Source: Xylocopa sonorina
Lineage: Eukaryota > Arthropoda > Insecta > Hymenoptera > Apidae
Direction of reading: 5' to 3'
Length of the DNA: 64,000 nt
Assembly: GCF_050948175.1 (NCBI RefSeq)
Contig: NC_135203.1
Coordinates: forward strand, 5,642,001 to 5,706,000
Each line of letters opens with the position of its first letter. Within the stretch, counting starts at the first letter, position 1. The notes under the pieces are model-generated. The model was given only the letters and a program-made list of their open reading frames with translations. It made no database searches and was not told the DNA's origin. Made by a program: the position numbers and the translations under genes. This document shows, piece by piece, positions 48,268 through 59,171 of the stretch.

Positions 48268-48289
48268 CGGCACGTCCGCGGACGTGCCG
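48268..48289. repeat. Perfect 22-bp palindrome
   Basis: The arm CGGCACGTCCG is followed directly by its exact reverse complement, CGGACGTGCCG, with no spacer. It could be a cruciform or a dimeric protein-binding site. The flanking bases do not extend the symmetry. Confidence 0.85.
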
Positions 48290-49266
48290 GAAAATTCTCG
48301 ATTATAATTAACCGCGGGTAGAACGGGTGCATCTGGACGTTGCACCAGGACGATAAATCATCTCTCGTAAGCGGAGCCCGTCCACGAAATCCGCGGCCGA
48401 AGGGCCCGAGCCAGAGCCACGAACGAAGAAGGGCGAGTGGAAGGCCCCTTTGATACCGTTAGCATAACGAGAGGAGGGCTCTGCTATCGGCTGGCGATCG
48501 ACCAATACTACCCAGGATAAATGAAGAGGCGAAGATCCAAGGCGAAATCATTACGGTAACGAGACATTAACCAGATAAGAGTCGCCGGCTTTCGGCTGCT
48601 ATCTATCCGAAGCGCAGCCACGGACACCGACACGCGGGGTTTGCGCACGATCCTCGGGGCCCTGTCCGCGCAGGTACAGCTTCGAGCACGGAATGGAATT
48701 CGCGTTATTAAAATACGCCTCCTTTCGGTCGATTCTCCGCGAGAGGGTATCTTACGACGCGCGTAGTTCGCAGTTCTCGGCTGTCTGCGGAGTGTTTCAT
48801 TAAACGACCGATTGTAGCCGTCCAATTGTTCTCGGCCCCGTAGTCGTTCAGTAATTACGAGAATTGTTTTAATATCCTTATATAAATCCTCGGTGTAATA
48901 CGATTAAAATTCAGCAAACTTCACGTCCATTGAATGCATTAATAAGTAGCTATTAAATATCCAATTTCCGTTCCGACTCGAATTGCCCCCGAACAATACC
49001 CCGAGGATTAAACGTGCCACTGAAATAGGGAACGAGAGATTATAAATTCCTCGATCATCAGCCGTTTCATACCTGTAAGAAGATTACGTAGGCAGAGGGG
49101 CAGGTTCGAGCGGAGTTCGCTTGGCTGGGAGCAATTAAAAATAATTCCTGCGATCGGTCGAACGTCGAATTTAACGAGGTAGTCGAACGATCGCGCGGGA
49201 ACTTAGGGTTGAAAAAAAGGGTTTATACGATCGCGGTAGCGTGGTACGCCTCGTACAATAACTTAA

Positions 49267-49285
49267 CCCTTTGCGCTCGAATGGC
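49267..49285 (+). repeat. Left terminal inverted repeat of the piggyBac-type element
   Basis: It reads CCCTTTGCGCTCGAATGGC directly after TTAA and pairs with 49679-49696. Confidence 0.75.
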
Positions 49286-49678
49286 GACTCTCACTCGCCA
49301 CAATGTTTCGCGTGGCAACTCGAGCGGCTGTAGTTCGACGGTCGTAGCGAGCACACGTATCGCGAAATTTTCCACCACTCGTTTTTAATTGGAGCAAGTG
49401 TAAACAGTAATGACGTATCGGGTGTGAGAAATAGAAAAATTAGTATAATAGACAGTGAATCCGGAAGTAGCAGCGATGGCAACTCAGAATGTTCTGCTAA
49501 GTGTTTTGTATAAATATCACATCAAACGCCACTACAGAACTTGAACTTCGACAATTATCTTTTTGAAAATGTAAACACAGATAATATATCAATATATAAC
49601 ACTTTCGTATGTTAATTCTTCTATAAATTCATTTACGCGCGAAATTGTCTCGAGTTGCAGCGCCACCCAATCGAAAAA

Positions 49679-49696
49679 GCCATCGAGCGCAAAGGA
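49679..49696 (-). repeat. Right terminal inverted repeat of the piggyBac-type element
   Basis: The plus strand reads GCCATCGAGCGCAAAGGA directly before TTAA. It is the inverted copy of the left end with one substitution and one base missing. Confidence 0.75.
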
Positions 49697-49700
49697 TTAA

Positions 49701-51039
49701 TTTACGGCGTCGGTTTCGAGACGCAGAAAGGCCGCGTCGTGGCGGCCACCTGTTACGCGACGCCTCGCGAGCCACGGCGGATGCGGTACCTGGCGATATA
49801 TACCCGTGGTCTGGCCCGACCCGTGCCTCCTGGGAGCCTCTCTTCCTGTCTCTCTTTTTCTCTTTCCCCTTGCCGTGACTTTTCAGCGACCCGGACACCC
49901 GTACCGTTGGTTTATCACCAATTTACAGAGGTGTTTTAAGAGCGGTACGCGACCGTATCGAAGGGCGCACGGGGGAGGGGGTGGACGGGCTCACGGCGAG
50001 GGAAAAGGGTCAGGTAGGTGATCTTGTTTGCTAATGGCGTACTCGTGTTCGAATGTAGTTGCTCCGCTATGTCCATACGTCTTCTGATTAAGATTAAAGA
50101 AACCGCGTATCTCGTCGAAGCCGCGCGCTTAATGTATTCACGCGGCCGTGTAAAAGTTAAGAGTCGCCCCGGGGCACGATAGAGCTCACGAAACCCTTTC
50201 GTTTCTCCCTTCACCCTCTCCTCCACCTCGTGTCTCTCGCCATATTCGGATATCGATCTAATGCAATTACTACTCCGGCTACCGCGGCCACGGCCTATCG
50301 GCTATTTTTGCATTTCCTTTCTTTTCTGTTCCATTTTCCGCTCACTTCTTTTTCTGCCTCACCCTCTCTCGATGGATTATCTCATTCCGTTTCTCTCTCT
50401 TCTCTCTCTCTCTCTCTCTCTCTTTCTCGCCAAGTGCCCTTTTGCTTCTTCTCGTTTTGGTTCGTTCCTCGAGCGCTCGTTAACGATCCGCGTGCACGCG
50501 TTTCGTAACAGCTTGTCGATACGATTCGCTCGCGAGGGACTCGATGCTCGGGCGTCGATGCGATCCTCTCGCGTGTCGCCGATTATTTTTGCGCACCGAC
50601 GAGCAAGTGCGCGAGCCTCGAGTGCCGTGGCTCTAACGAGAGGCTTTTGTTTTTCGAAAAATGCGTTTAAAACAGCGCTGCCGGTCGACGAAAACGACCG
50701 TCCGTCCGAACACGCTCGATCCTTTTAATCTCGCTGCACGGTTCGCGATCGCTTAAGAAATATATTTCGCGATGGGAAGAGAGAAAGAATAATTTTCAGA
50801 AGTCTGAGAATTCATTTCTTAAGGAAGGAAAGTACCGGGAAAAAAAGTAGCGCACAATGGCTCGAAGTTGAAAGCGTCGAGTTCCCGTTCAGATTCATTC
50901 AATCAAAAACACGACAAAGGAACTTTTCTCCTCGTTTCCTTCAACCGTGTCGAACATTGAAAATCAAAGCGTGCGAATCCGGTGCTTCACTTTTCCGCGC
51001 CGCTGTATTCCACGACGGATAACCCCGCCGCATTACTCA
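49701..51039. other. Non-coding stretch
   Basis: CpG-rich sequence with a (TC)n tract at 50392-50423. Listed frames overlap on both strands and are Arg/Ser-rich. No gene is supported. Confidence 0.5.
50392..50423 (+). repeat. (TC)n microsatellite, one interruption
   Basis: About 32 bases of TC repeat with a phase break at 50400-50401. Confidence 0.9.
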
Positions 51040-51434
51040 ATGGTCGATGGCTCGGTGGTCGATTCTTCGCGCGAGGCCACGAGCACGAACGCCCGGCACC
51101 CCATAATAGGGAAAGGGCTCGTTGCGATACGACTCGATCGCAATAACGAAGCGAGAGCCGCGGTGCGACGAGAGGGGCCTCTAAAAAGCGCGGCACTAAT
51201 AGGTCAATTACACCATTCACGACTTCTCTCGGGGGTCTCCGCTGGAAGCCGTGCCCCCTCGACACGATTCTTCAGCCGTGCGTCTCACGATTGTAGAACG
51301 TGTCGGCTAGGGAAAAACTGGCGGCGGTGGAACGTACAAGAGGGTGGGTTGGAGCCTTTCGAGGATCTCGATCCGATTGATCGCAGCGCGATTACACACA
51401 GGCCTGGGCCTCCTCGAGAGCGTATCGACGCGTT
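51040..51434 (+). CDS. Weak candidate coding exon ending at a consensus donor
   Basis: An ATG at 51040 opens 131 codons plus two bases, ending at GCGTT|GTAAGTG; read through, the frame stops inside the donor. The product begins MVDGSVVDSSREATSTNARH. Its most protein-like part is the end, WNVQEGGLEPFEDLDPIDRS followed by AITHRPGPPRERIDA. No domain was recognised and the ATG context is poor. The start could instead be an acceptor such as the AG at 51298-51299. The scaffold gap about 560 bases downstream may hide the next exon. Confidence 0.22.
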
Positions 51435-51998
51435 GTAAGTGCGTTGTGTCCCCGGTATATACGTGGCACTGGTGCTGGGCACTGTAATCGCGCGACGCTT
51501 CGTATGAAGAGAGAAAGAGAGAGAGTGGTTGGCGAGGGGATGAAAAGCCGGGGCGAGGGACGTAACCGTGAACGTGCACTATTGTACATACGTGTCGTTG
51601 CGTGTATACTCTGAACGGCAGACGGTGTGCGAAGCGTGGATCGAGCGGATGTGTGCGACGAGGCGCAGGGTACGACGGTGGTGGTGCACAGGATCACACC
51701 TCGAGTCCCAAGCGGACCGCTTTTGCCTATGTGGGGAGCGCGCGACGTGAGGAGCCCGTGGCCCGGTTCGAGCCACCGTAATTGTAGAGGACAGACAGAA
51801 TTTCTCGCCTCGCTAACAAAGACATGAAGAAACCCGCACTCGAGCGACTGCGTTCGACAAAGCAGCAGCCCTGGAGTGAAATAAAGGAGAGCGGTGCGCG
51901 CACCACCCTCTTCGCCGCACCAGCTTGTGCGCGCGCGGAGCAGAAATCCGTGTACGCGCGTGTGTGTTTGCGTGTGCACGCGTATACGAAGCCTATGG
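51435..51998. other. Non-coding stretch before the assembly gap
   Basis: CpG-rich sequence ending in a GT-rich, microsatellite-like stretch (TGTGTGTTTGCGTGTGC) directly before the gap. Such a repeat may have caused the assembly break. Confidence 0.5.
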
Positions 51999-52098
51999 NN
52001 NNNNNNNNNNNNNNNNNNNNNNNNNNNNNNNNNNNNNNNNNNNNNNNNNNNNNNNNNNNNNNNNNNNNNNNNNNNNNNNNNNNNNNNNNNNNNNNNNN
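51999..52098. other. Assembly gap, 100 N
   Basis: Exactly 100 undetermined bases, a conventional placeholder length, so the true distance is unknown. Open frames that appear to cross it are meaningless. Confidence 0.99.
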
Positions 52099-55000
52099 GG
52101 GTAGCAAACGGGAGAGGGACGGATAGAGAAAGAATAGAAGCGTTCGCGTAAGCAAGAAAGAGCACGGATGGAAGAGGAAGAAGAAAGGTTAGATGGGAGG
52201 GTTGAAACGCGTGGAAGGAGGACGCGTGAATAACGGGCGGAGGTGCAGGAGAGAGGAAGAGGAACGGCGAGGTGAGCTCATAGGTGTGTTCTCGGCATCG
52301 AAAACATTCTGGTACCGGAGTGCTCCTGTGTGAAAAGAGATCTCCGCTTTCTCGCTCGTCCCTCCGGCTCGATTATAACGAACGAAGAAAGGACAGAGAG
52401 GGGAAGAGCGGGAGGTGGAGGAGGGGGAGGAAGGGAAAAAAGGTAAGAGAGAACCGGGTGTGACATCAATGGCCAATGCCCGCTCCAGAGGAAATATCCC
52501 GCTAACCGATGTTGACAAGCATTGCGACCGCGAGCAAGGACCCAGCTCCATGGAGCCGTGCGCGCCGCGCCATTGAGAGGAATCGAGCGAGAAACCGGGG
52601 GAGGAAGGACGAGGAGGTGGCGGAGGAGGAGGAGGAGGCCTCGACGTATTGTTTTTTCCAGGTGTCGTCGCGACGTTCAGCGTTTGTACCTCATGGAAAT
52701 CCGTAACGATGGATATATATGCCCGACCAGTTTCGTCTCCCGCTCTCTCCTCCCGACAGCGTCCGTTCCTCGCGCTATCGTGTTACGCGCGTGAAATACG
52801 CCACAGGCCCTGGACGAAAAGGACCAAGAGGACGAGGAAGAGCGAAGAGGCGCGGCACGAAGTTGGTAGGCGTGTGATCGCGACCTCCTTGCCACCTCGA
52901 TGGCGACCGACGCTCTGCTCTCTTCCTTGGTCAGGCCTAACCCGCAACCATCGAGCCGCGCCGACGGATCCGTCCTACTCCGATGACCAATCGACCTGAC
53001 GCATCCTAACCCGAAGGGAACCCGGTTGTCTCACGTTTCTATCGACTCTCGCCTGCCTTTGCCGTTGACGTTCACCAGTGGCCAGAGCTGAGTCTCGGTT
53101 CTCTCGATTCTTCGCGGAAGTACCGAGAACGGAGTTAATTGTTCTGGCTGGCTGGCTTCTGTGCAACGAACGCCGAGTAACAGGGCTTTCTTCGCGCTTG
53201 TTGCTGCGGAGGAAAGTATTTTCAACTACTCTTAAGTTCCTGGGGAAGAAAATCCTTCGAGCATTGGGATTCGAACTGAAAAACTTCAGATTAGAATCAA
53301 GATCGTCAATTATACCGTGCGTCAAGATTCATGATATTAAAACTCCTCTTCTGCTTTCATATTTCACGATTTTGGAAGATAACAATGTCCTGGATTCCAG
53401 TTTCAACGTTTGCAATCGCTGAGAACGACAAACGTTCCATCTTTGAGATACCTGCCTGACCACCCTGCATGGTCTTATCGGAGTTTGGCGGAGAAAGAGA
53501 AGTTGCTCGTTTTCTACTGTTTTTCGTAAACTAGGAGCTAGACGGCGACGAGAAACACGGGACAAGACGAGTCGTCTCAAAGAGGCCGTCTAGGATGAGA
53601 CGACCGCGGTCGTTGGAAAGTCATTAGCAGACTACGAGACGTTCGACGGACAGTTTCCTTGAAAACAGCCCCGTGGAACAGGGGTGGGCCGCAACTTCCC
53701 GGAGTTCCGTCAGCCGCTACTCTCCATATTGATATGGAAATTCCCGGCAAAGGAAGAAGATTCCCTAGAATCAGGAGATTGGACTCGCCGGCTGGTCGAG
53801 TTGCCGAGCAAACAGGTGTTTAGCTCGTATAATTTCACGGAGTAATTAGTCGAGTGAATATAGTCCGTGACAAACGTGGGGGGAAGTCATGAGAGAGTTT
53901 GTCAAAGTGCAAATCGAATTAGAGTAACTAATTGCAGTGGAACTGGGGCAGGATGCGTGCAGATCGAATCGAATATAATTCGATCATACGTTTCAGACCT
54001 TACGGACAAAAAGAGAAACGATTTCCTTTAATCGCACGATCTCTGCGCTTATAATTAAATCATATTGACGACTACTTAAGCTGACCGTTTGCGGAACTCT
54101 ATAACGATACAGTCACTTTCTCGAATCCAGAAATGTTCCTTAGGGCGTCCTCAGCATCAGACGGCGAACTTTCGAACGAGCTGGGTCCCCGATTCGTACG
54201 TCTAGTTCGTCCATCGCTAGTTTAGGATCCCGACCACTAAAGTTACAAAGAAGGAAGTAAAAACAGAAAGTATCTCGGGACGAGTTAAGGGGATTGAACG
54301 AGAAAAGAGAGGAACCAAGAGGTGCTATCGGTAGATAAGTAGTCAGCTACGTACGCTGGTCAGCCTTTGAATAACTCGTAGCGATGATATCGGAGCTACA
54401 AATTACCAAGAGGGCCAACCACGAACCTCTAGAGAGGTCCACTCTCCTCCGTTTTCCTTTTCCTCCCGTCCCCTCTTCCTTCTCCCCCGTATCCACCTCT
54501 TCATCTCCCTCCAGACCCACCTTCTCCGCGCGATAAGTTTTTTTTCCCCCGCTCGTTTTTCACCCCGCTCGTTCCCCGGGACTTCGCATCGATTCATCAG
54601 GCCACGTTCACCGAAATTATAATAACAGTAATGATAAAAGCTGGAACGACGATACGCTACACGCGGCGGTGGCCACGGGTACGAGAGATGCCCGTGCCCA
54701 CGGACGATGGGAAAGCCTGGAACGAGCGGCGCAGAGAGGGTGGGAAGAAAGAGGGAGGGAACCACCTGCCGCCCGGAAGCCATCGTAACTCCTCTTCGTG
54801 GCTGCCGTTGTTGCCTCTTCCTCGTACGCCGCGCCGTTTCCTCTTTCTCTCCTCCTTCTTATGGCTCTCGAATATTGCACGCGGGCCCCGTTGCCGTTCG
54901 TAGAGCCATCAGGCATCGATAGCTTTGTGATTGCATCGAACGAACTGGCGAGGAGGCTACGTCGTCGTGGCGCGTAGTAGCGTACGGCAAAAAATTTATA

Positions 55001-55433
55001 TTGCGATATAAATCGTCCGGGACCCCTCGCTGCTGTCATAAATTCGTAAACGTTTTACATCTTCGTCCTCTCCTCGCTGCCCCCTCCGCCTACCATCGTT
55101 CTCTCTGTTCTCCCATGGACATTCAAGTCGAACGCGCGTCTACCGTTCACCAGTGGAATGTCGTTAAACAACAACGACGCTCCATTGAGGTAACTACGGT
55201 CACGGTTACGATCTTTCCCGATCGGCGATCAGAGAGGATCGACGCGCCCATATGGGGTATCGACCCCTAGGAATTTCGGGGAAGAACCCACGGGGACCAT
55301 TCGGCTCGACGCGTACCACGAGCGCCTCCAGAAAGCCCCCTCGGACGTCTAATAATTAATGCGGAGGCGTTTGAAGTGCGGCACACCCATCGGAACTCAA
55401 TCAGCCGCGGATGGAAAGGTAAGGGGCTTTACA

Positions 55434-55488
55434 CGGGCCACGGCTTATCTCGAAACTCCCAGTCATCCTAATCAATAGCCGTGGCCCG
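55434..55488. repeat. Inverted repeat, 12-bp arms, 31-nt loop
   Basis: CGGGCCACGGCT (55434-55445) pairs perfectly with AGCCGTGGCCCG (55477-55488). As RNA it would form a stable, GC-rich stem. Confidence 0.8.
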
Positions 55489-55659
55489 CCGGAACGAGTT
55501 TACGCCAAGCGTGGTCCACCATCTTCCGACGTGTTTCTGTTTCATCGTTTTCCGTTTCCACTGGACCACCTCCCATCCTGCTATCGTGCGTTTACGCGTT
55601 AATCGAATTATATACAGATTTGTGTGAATCGATCGGGCGATTCTAGCTCGGATTGTCGC

Positions 55660-55685
55660 GGTACCGGTTGGTACCAGTTGGTACC
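55660..55685 (+). repeat. Three GGTACC sites spaced exactly 10 bp apart
   Basis: GGTACC starts at 55660, 55670 and 55680, with GGTT and AGTT between them. The junctions read ACCGGTT and ACCAGTT, which resemble Grainyhead/CP2-type sites. The spacing is one helical turn. Function is inferred only. Confidence 0.6.
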
Positions 55686-56847
55686 GCTTGGGTTCCGTGG
55701 ATTCAGCGGTACGAAGAGTTCACGAAGAGAGTTCCTCGCGTTACGAGTTATGTCTGATAGGACGCTGGGACACCGTTGACGGCTGACTGTTCCGCTTTGA
55801 TAAGCTGGACACGCGGCAGTTAATCTCCTGCGAGGCTTGTCTGGTGACTGGCTATTAAGTGGAACGAATGTTTTTTGCGCTCGGCTACAAGTGCTGATCG
55901 ACAGAAAAAAACGGTAGTGACACATAGTTCAGGGTATTAAGATTTGTCGCATGTAGGGTTATCTCGCGTTCTCCCTCCTCTCGTGGCCTCCATTAAATTT
56001 GTAATATTCAAAACGCAGCCGTACGTAACGCTATTCAACGCTGTTCGCCGCGCGTATATCGAACCCCGAGTCCGAGTACGTTTCGAGCGTTACGAACGCG
56101 GCTCACATCCGTGTCGCACTTATACTAAGCTACGACGCGTGACGGAATTAAGTCAGCGTGTAATATGAATAATGAAAATCCGTTCGGAGTAAGAAGCGAA
56201 CGTGCTAACCATAAGAGCGTACCGATCTCAGTCGCGAGACCATCCGTTTCATTCATCTTCCATTTCCGTAAAATGGTAATTTTCACGGAAACGAAAATTT
56301 CGAACCAACCGATGCCACTCGCTTCAGTTGAAACGTCGTCCGCAACGTTCTCCAGCAACCGAGTCGAACGTCGAGACGCAGGTACCCTCTTCTCGACAAG
56401 GTTTGCCCGCGTCCACAATAACGGAGTTGCTCCGTATCGATCACGGATGGAACAAAGGGTACGATTAAAGACACTCAGCCTGGTACCATCCTTCACTCGA
56501 CTGCCGGTTCAAGCGAAGCAGTTTCTTAATACGAGCAGAAGTCGGGCACGTAAGGAGTATCGATGGCATGGGAGAGAAGGACGCGCGGAAACGTCCCGCG
56601 CGTACGTCCGCAAACGAGAGGACGGCGTTTCCCGCCGCGAGCCCTCACCGATCAGCTTCAGGCCGAGGCGGTCACCTCGACAACTTCATTAATGCTTCGG
56701 ACTATCGCGCTGGCAGGCGTCCACGACGGGAAATCAATCAGTTTCCGCGTCTCGTTACCCGGTCCGCGGCACGGAACGAAGTTTGCGCGAGGAACGAAAG
56801 AGCCGTTCGAGAGGACGCTCGAAGGGGTTGAAGCAGAGAGAGAGAAA

Positions 56848-56858
56848 GATAGATAGAT

Positions 56859-56903
<45 letters not shown>
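56848..56903 (+). repeat. (GATA)n then (GA)n microsatellite
   Basis: Three GATA units are followed by about 20 GA units (56864-56903). Confidence 0.95.
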
Positions 56904-56905
<2 letters not shown>

Positions 56906-57244
56906 CCGGGGTGCTGCGAGGCAGGGGACGAGGAGGGAATTCTTTGTCTTCGCGCACAAATTACTTGGCCTGAGGACGGTGCTCCTGTTCGATCGCGGAC
57001 ACGGTGGAAGAGGAATGAGAAGAGCACGATGAAGAGGAGGAAGAGGAGGAAGAAGAAAAAAAGGTTGAAGAACGAGGAGGGATAAGGAAGAGAGGAGAAA
57101 GAGGCGCATTCTCGACGGAGAGCCGATCCATCTCGCGGCCTCGTTAGGTACGTAACTGCTCGTGGAAAGGGGAGAGAGGCGAGGTGTATCGAAGGTGGAA
57201 AGGGGCGGCGGTCCGGAAGGGTGAAACGAAGCTTCGAAACTTTC

Positions 57245-57261
57245 CTCTCTCTCTCTCTCTC
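57245..57261 (+). repeat. (CT)n microsatellite
   Basis: Eight and a half CT units. Confidence 0.9.
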
Positions 57262-59110
57262 CCTCCATCTTGGTTTCTTTCCACTTCCATGGCCTCGTCC
57301 TTGCAACAAACAAATTGTCCGTCGTGCGGTGAAACACGCGGAAGTCCCCTTTCGACGTGCCGTCACTGGGGACCCCTTTTCATCGGATTTCGTATGTACA
57401 CGAAACGGGCCGGGGGATCGAAGTACGGATCACTGGAGGATCGATGGGGTGGTCGACGAAAAAGGAAAGAAGAACGCCGCCGGGCTGGCTGATCGGAATT
57501 CGAGCGTCGACGAGCGAGCGAGCCGAACGAAATTAAGGTGGAAGAGCGAGGAAAGCTTCTCGATGGTGAACGATAGCTATCGATTTTCCATCGGTCCTTG
57601 GACACGTCTCCGTGTCTCGTTGTTCACCAAGTATTCTCCTAGTGTCAAAGGTTTCACGCGAAAATCCGCGTCACGATACAATCGCAAGCAGCGTCGTCAA
57701 CGACTCTGGAAACAAATGACGCGCGCGAGGTACCAGAAGAGAAGAGACGGGGGATCGAAGCAGCGAACGAAAGGCAAGAGGAAGCGCGACCTACGAATCG
57801 GACGGGATGGAAAGAGAGGCCGCAGTGCCTTACCGCGTCGCAGCCGCGTTATTCTCATTTGTCATTGTCCCTTATGTTAATGTTTGCGAGTACCGAGTCT
57901 GGTGGGGGGTTACTAATAACGGTAATTAGCGCCGAGGAGCCAGCCACTCGGTATACATCACTTTCAACGGGCCGCGTTGCGCTTTGGCTCCGGCAACTTC
58001 ACCCTGCCGTCCTCCTGTTCCTTTTGCTTCCTCTTCTTCTTCTTCTTCTCGCCGCGCACGGGAGGGCAGAGGAGGAGAAGAGGGCGACGAGTCGATGATT
58101 TTGCACGCGTTTGCGAATCATCGCGTCGTCATTACGCGCAACACTCGCCGGGTTGGCGCGCGTGCAAGCGCAATCCGGACGCGATACCGATTCTAAGGCG
58201 GTTTGTTGCTGGTCATCGCGGCCGATCGACGTGCATTTATCGAGGGAAACGAAGATATTCTAAGGACCCGAATGTGGCGGGCCATAATTATTCGCGCGGT
58301 CCGCTTGTTTCATTTGCGGTGTTACATTGGTCCGGGCTCGAGCATCGCGCCGACTCATGATTACCAGCTCTCCTCGCTAACGTCTGTAAAAACATCCTCC
58401 CGATAGCGCGCCGGTAACGGTCAGGTAATTAGCGGCCGCGTGGGAAGACCGATGCATCGGTCCTTCTTTTTCTGTTTTTCCTTTTTTCCTTTTTTTTTTT
58501 CTTCTTGCTTAGACGTTTTTCTTTCCTCCTCTTTCTTGCGCCGCTCTGTAACCCAAATGGCGCTTACGCGAGAACCAGAGAGCGGGGGGCAGGGACGATT
58601 TGTAATTGTCTTCTTCGGAGCCACGCTAACGGTTGATAGTAGATGTCTGCTTGTTTCCAGGAAATAACGGGTCGGGGAGGAATCGTTGAGTAGCTTTACA
58701 AATTATAAAGTAACAAAGTGAATGCTAACAAAGTTCAAACGTCTAAGTCAAAATGCCACTAGTCGCTGTCAAACGAATAACAACAACGCCGGGTACAGGA
58801 TAAACTTCAGACAGTTTCATTTTTGAGCCTGTTGCACGTTCGAGTTTCTCGTTCCCACCGCTTCGAGTGATACCAGCGCGAAAAGTTGCGCGTTATGCCA
58901 GCCAAGCATATCCTTCACCGTTTTTAATTATCCAACAACCGTACGATTCATTATCGACAGGGGGAAACCTCTCGCCGCCCTATGACTCTGATGTTCGATT
59001 ATTTCGCCGGGCTCGCCGGGCATGAAACGACGGATATTTAATTACCAGCAACGTGGCCGGCTCGAAACGCTAGAAACTCGTCGGCTCGCGCGAGTCAAAT
59101 GACATAGAAA

Positions 59111-59171
59111 CGCGGCGCACGCCGCGGGAACAGACCCCATACTGTTCCCGAGGCATCGATTGCAAACGATG
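59111..59171. repeat. Cluster of three adjacent hairpins
   Basis: First hairpin: CGCGGCG-CA-CGCCGCG (59111-59126). Second: CGGGAACAG, an 8-nt loop, then CTGTTCCCG (59125-59150). Third: CATCG, an 8-nt loop, then CGATG just after (about 59153-59170). The first two share two bases, so they may be alternative folds. Confidence 0.65.

Larger units (their letters stand above)
42365..49262. other. Non-coding stretch, CpG-rich then mixed
   Basis: Positions 42,400-44,300 are CpG-rich with long but overlapping frames on both strands; the 191-codon and 201-codon minus-strand frames have no recognisable features. A (CA)n tract lies at 44992-45009. A minus-strand frame ending at 45782 has a Cys-containing tail. 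A homeodomain-type doublet (TAATTAGCGGTAATTAA) lies near 47,486-47,502. A perfect 22-bp palindrome lies at 48268-48289. No gene is supported. Confidence 0.45.
49263..49700. mobile_element. piggyBac-type non-autonomous element (MITE) with TTAA target duplication
   Basis: TTAA occurs at both edges (49263-49266 and 49697-49700). Inside it, the left end reads CCCTTTGCGCTCGAATGGC, and the right end, reverse-complemented, reads TCCTTTGCGCTCGATGGC: one mismatch and one single-base gap. A second pair of inverted words, GCAACTCGAG (49315-49324) and CTCGAGTTGC (49649-49658), lies asymmetrically inside the ends, like the subterminal repeats of piggyBac elements. The body between target sites is 430 bp, too short for a transposase. 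A short plus-strand frame inside it contains DSESGSSSDGNSE, an acidic Ser-rich string typical of transposase N-termini, so this is probably an internally deleted copy of a longer element. TTAA target sites are diagnostic of the piggyBac superfamily. It is immobile by itself. Confidence 0.75.

Noticed and set aside
51392..52165. 257-codon minus-strand frame
   Set aside because: It runs through the 100-N gap, so its continuity is an artefact.
56738..57366. 199- and 203-codon minus-strand frames
   Set aside because: They are driven by the (GA)n tract and GA-rich sequence (SLSLSL and Phe/Leu runs) and are open in two frames at once, so this is low-complexity sequence rather than a gene.
57221..57880. 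219-codon plus-strand frame
   Set aside because: It starts over a (CT)n tract and continues with Arg/Lys-rich sequence. No start context, domain or splice logic was seen.
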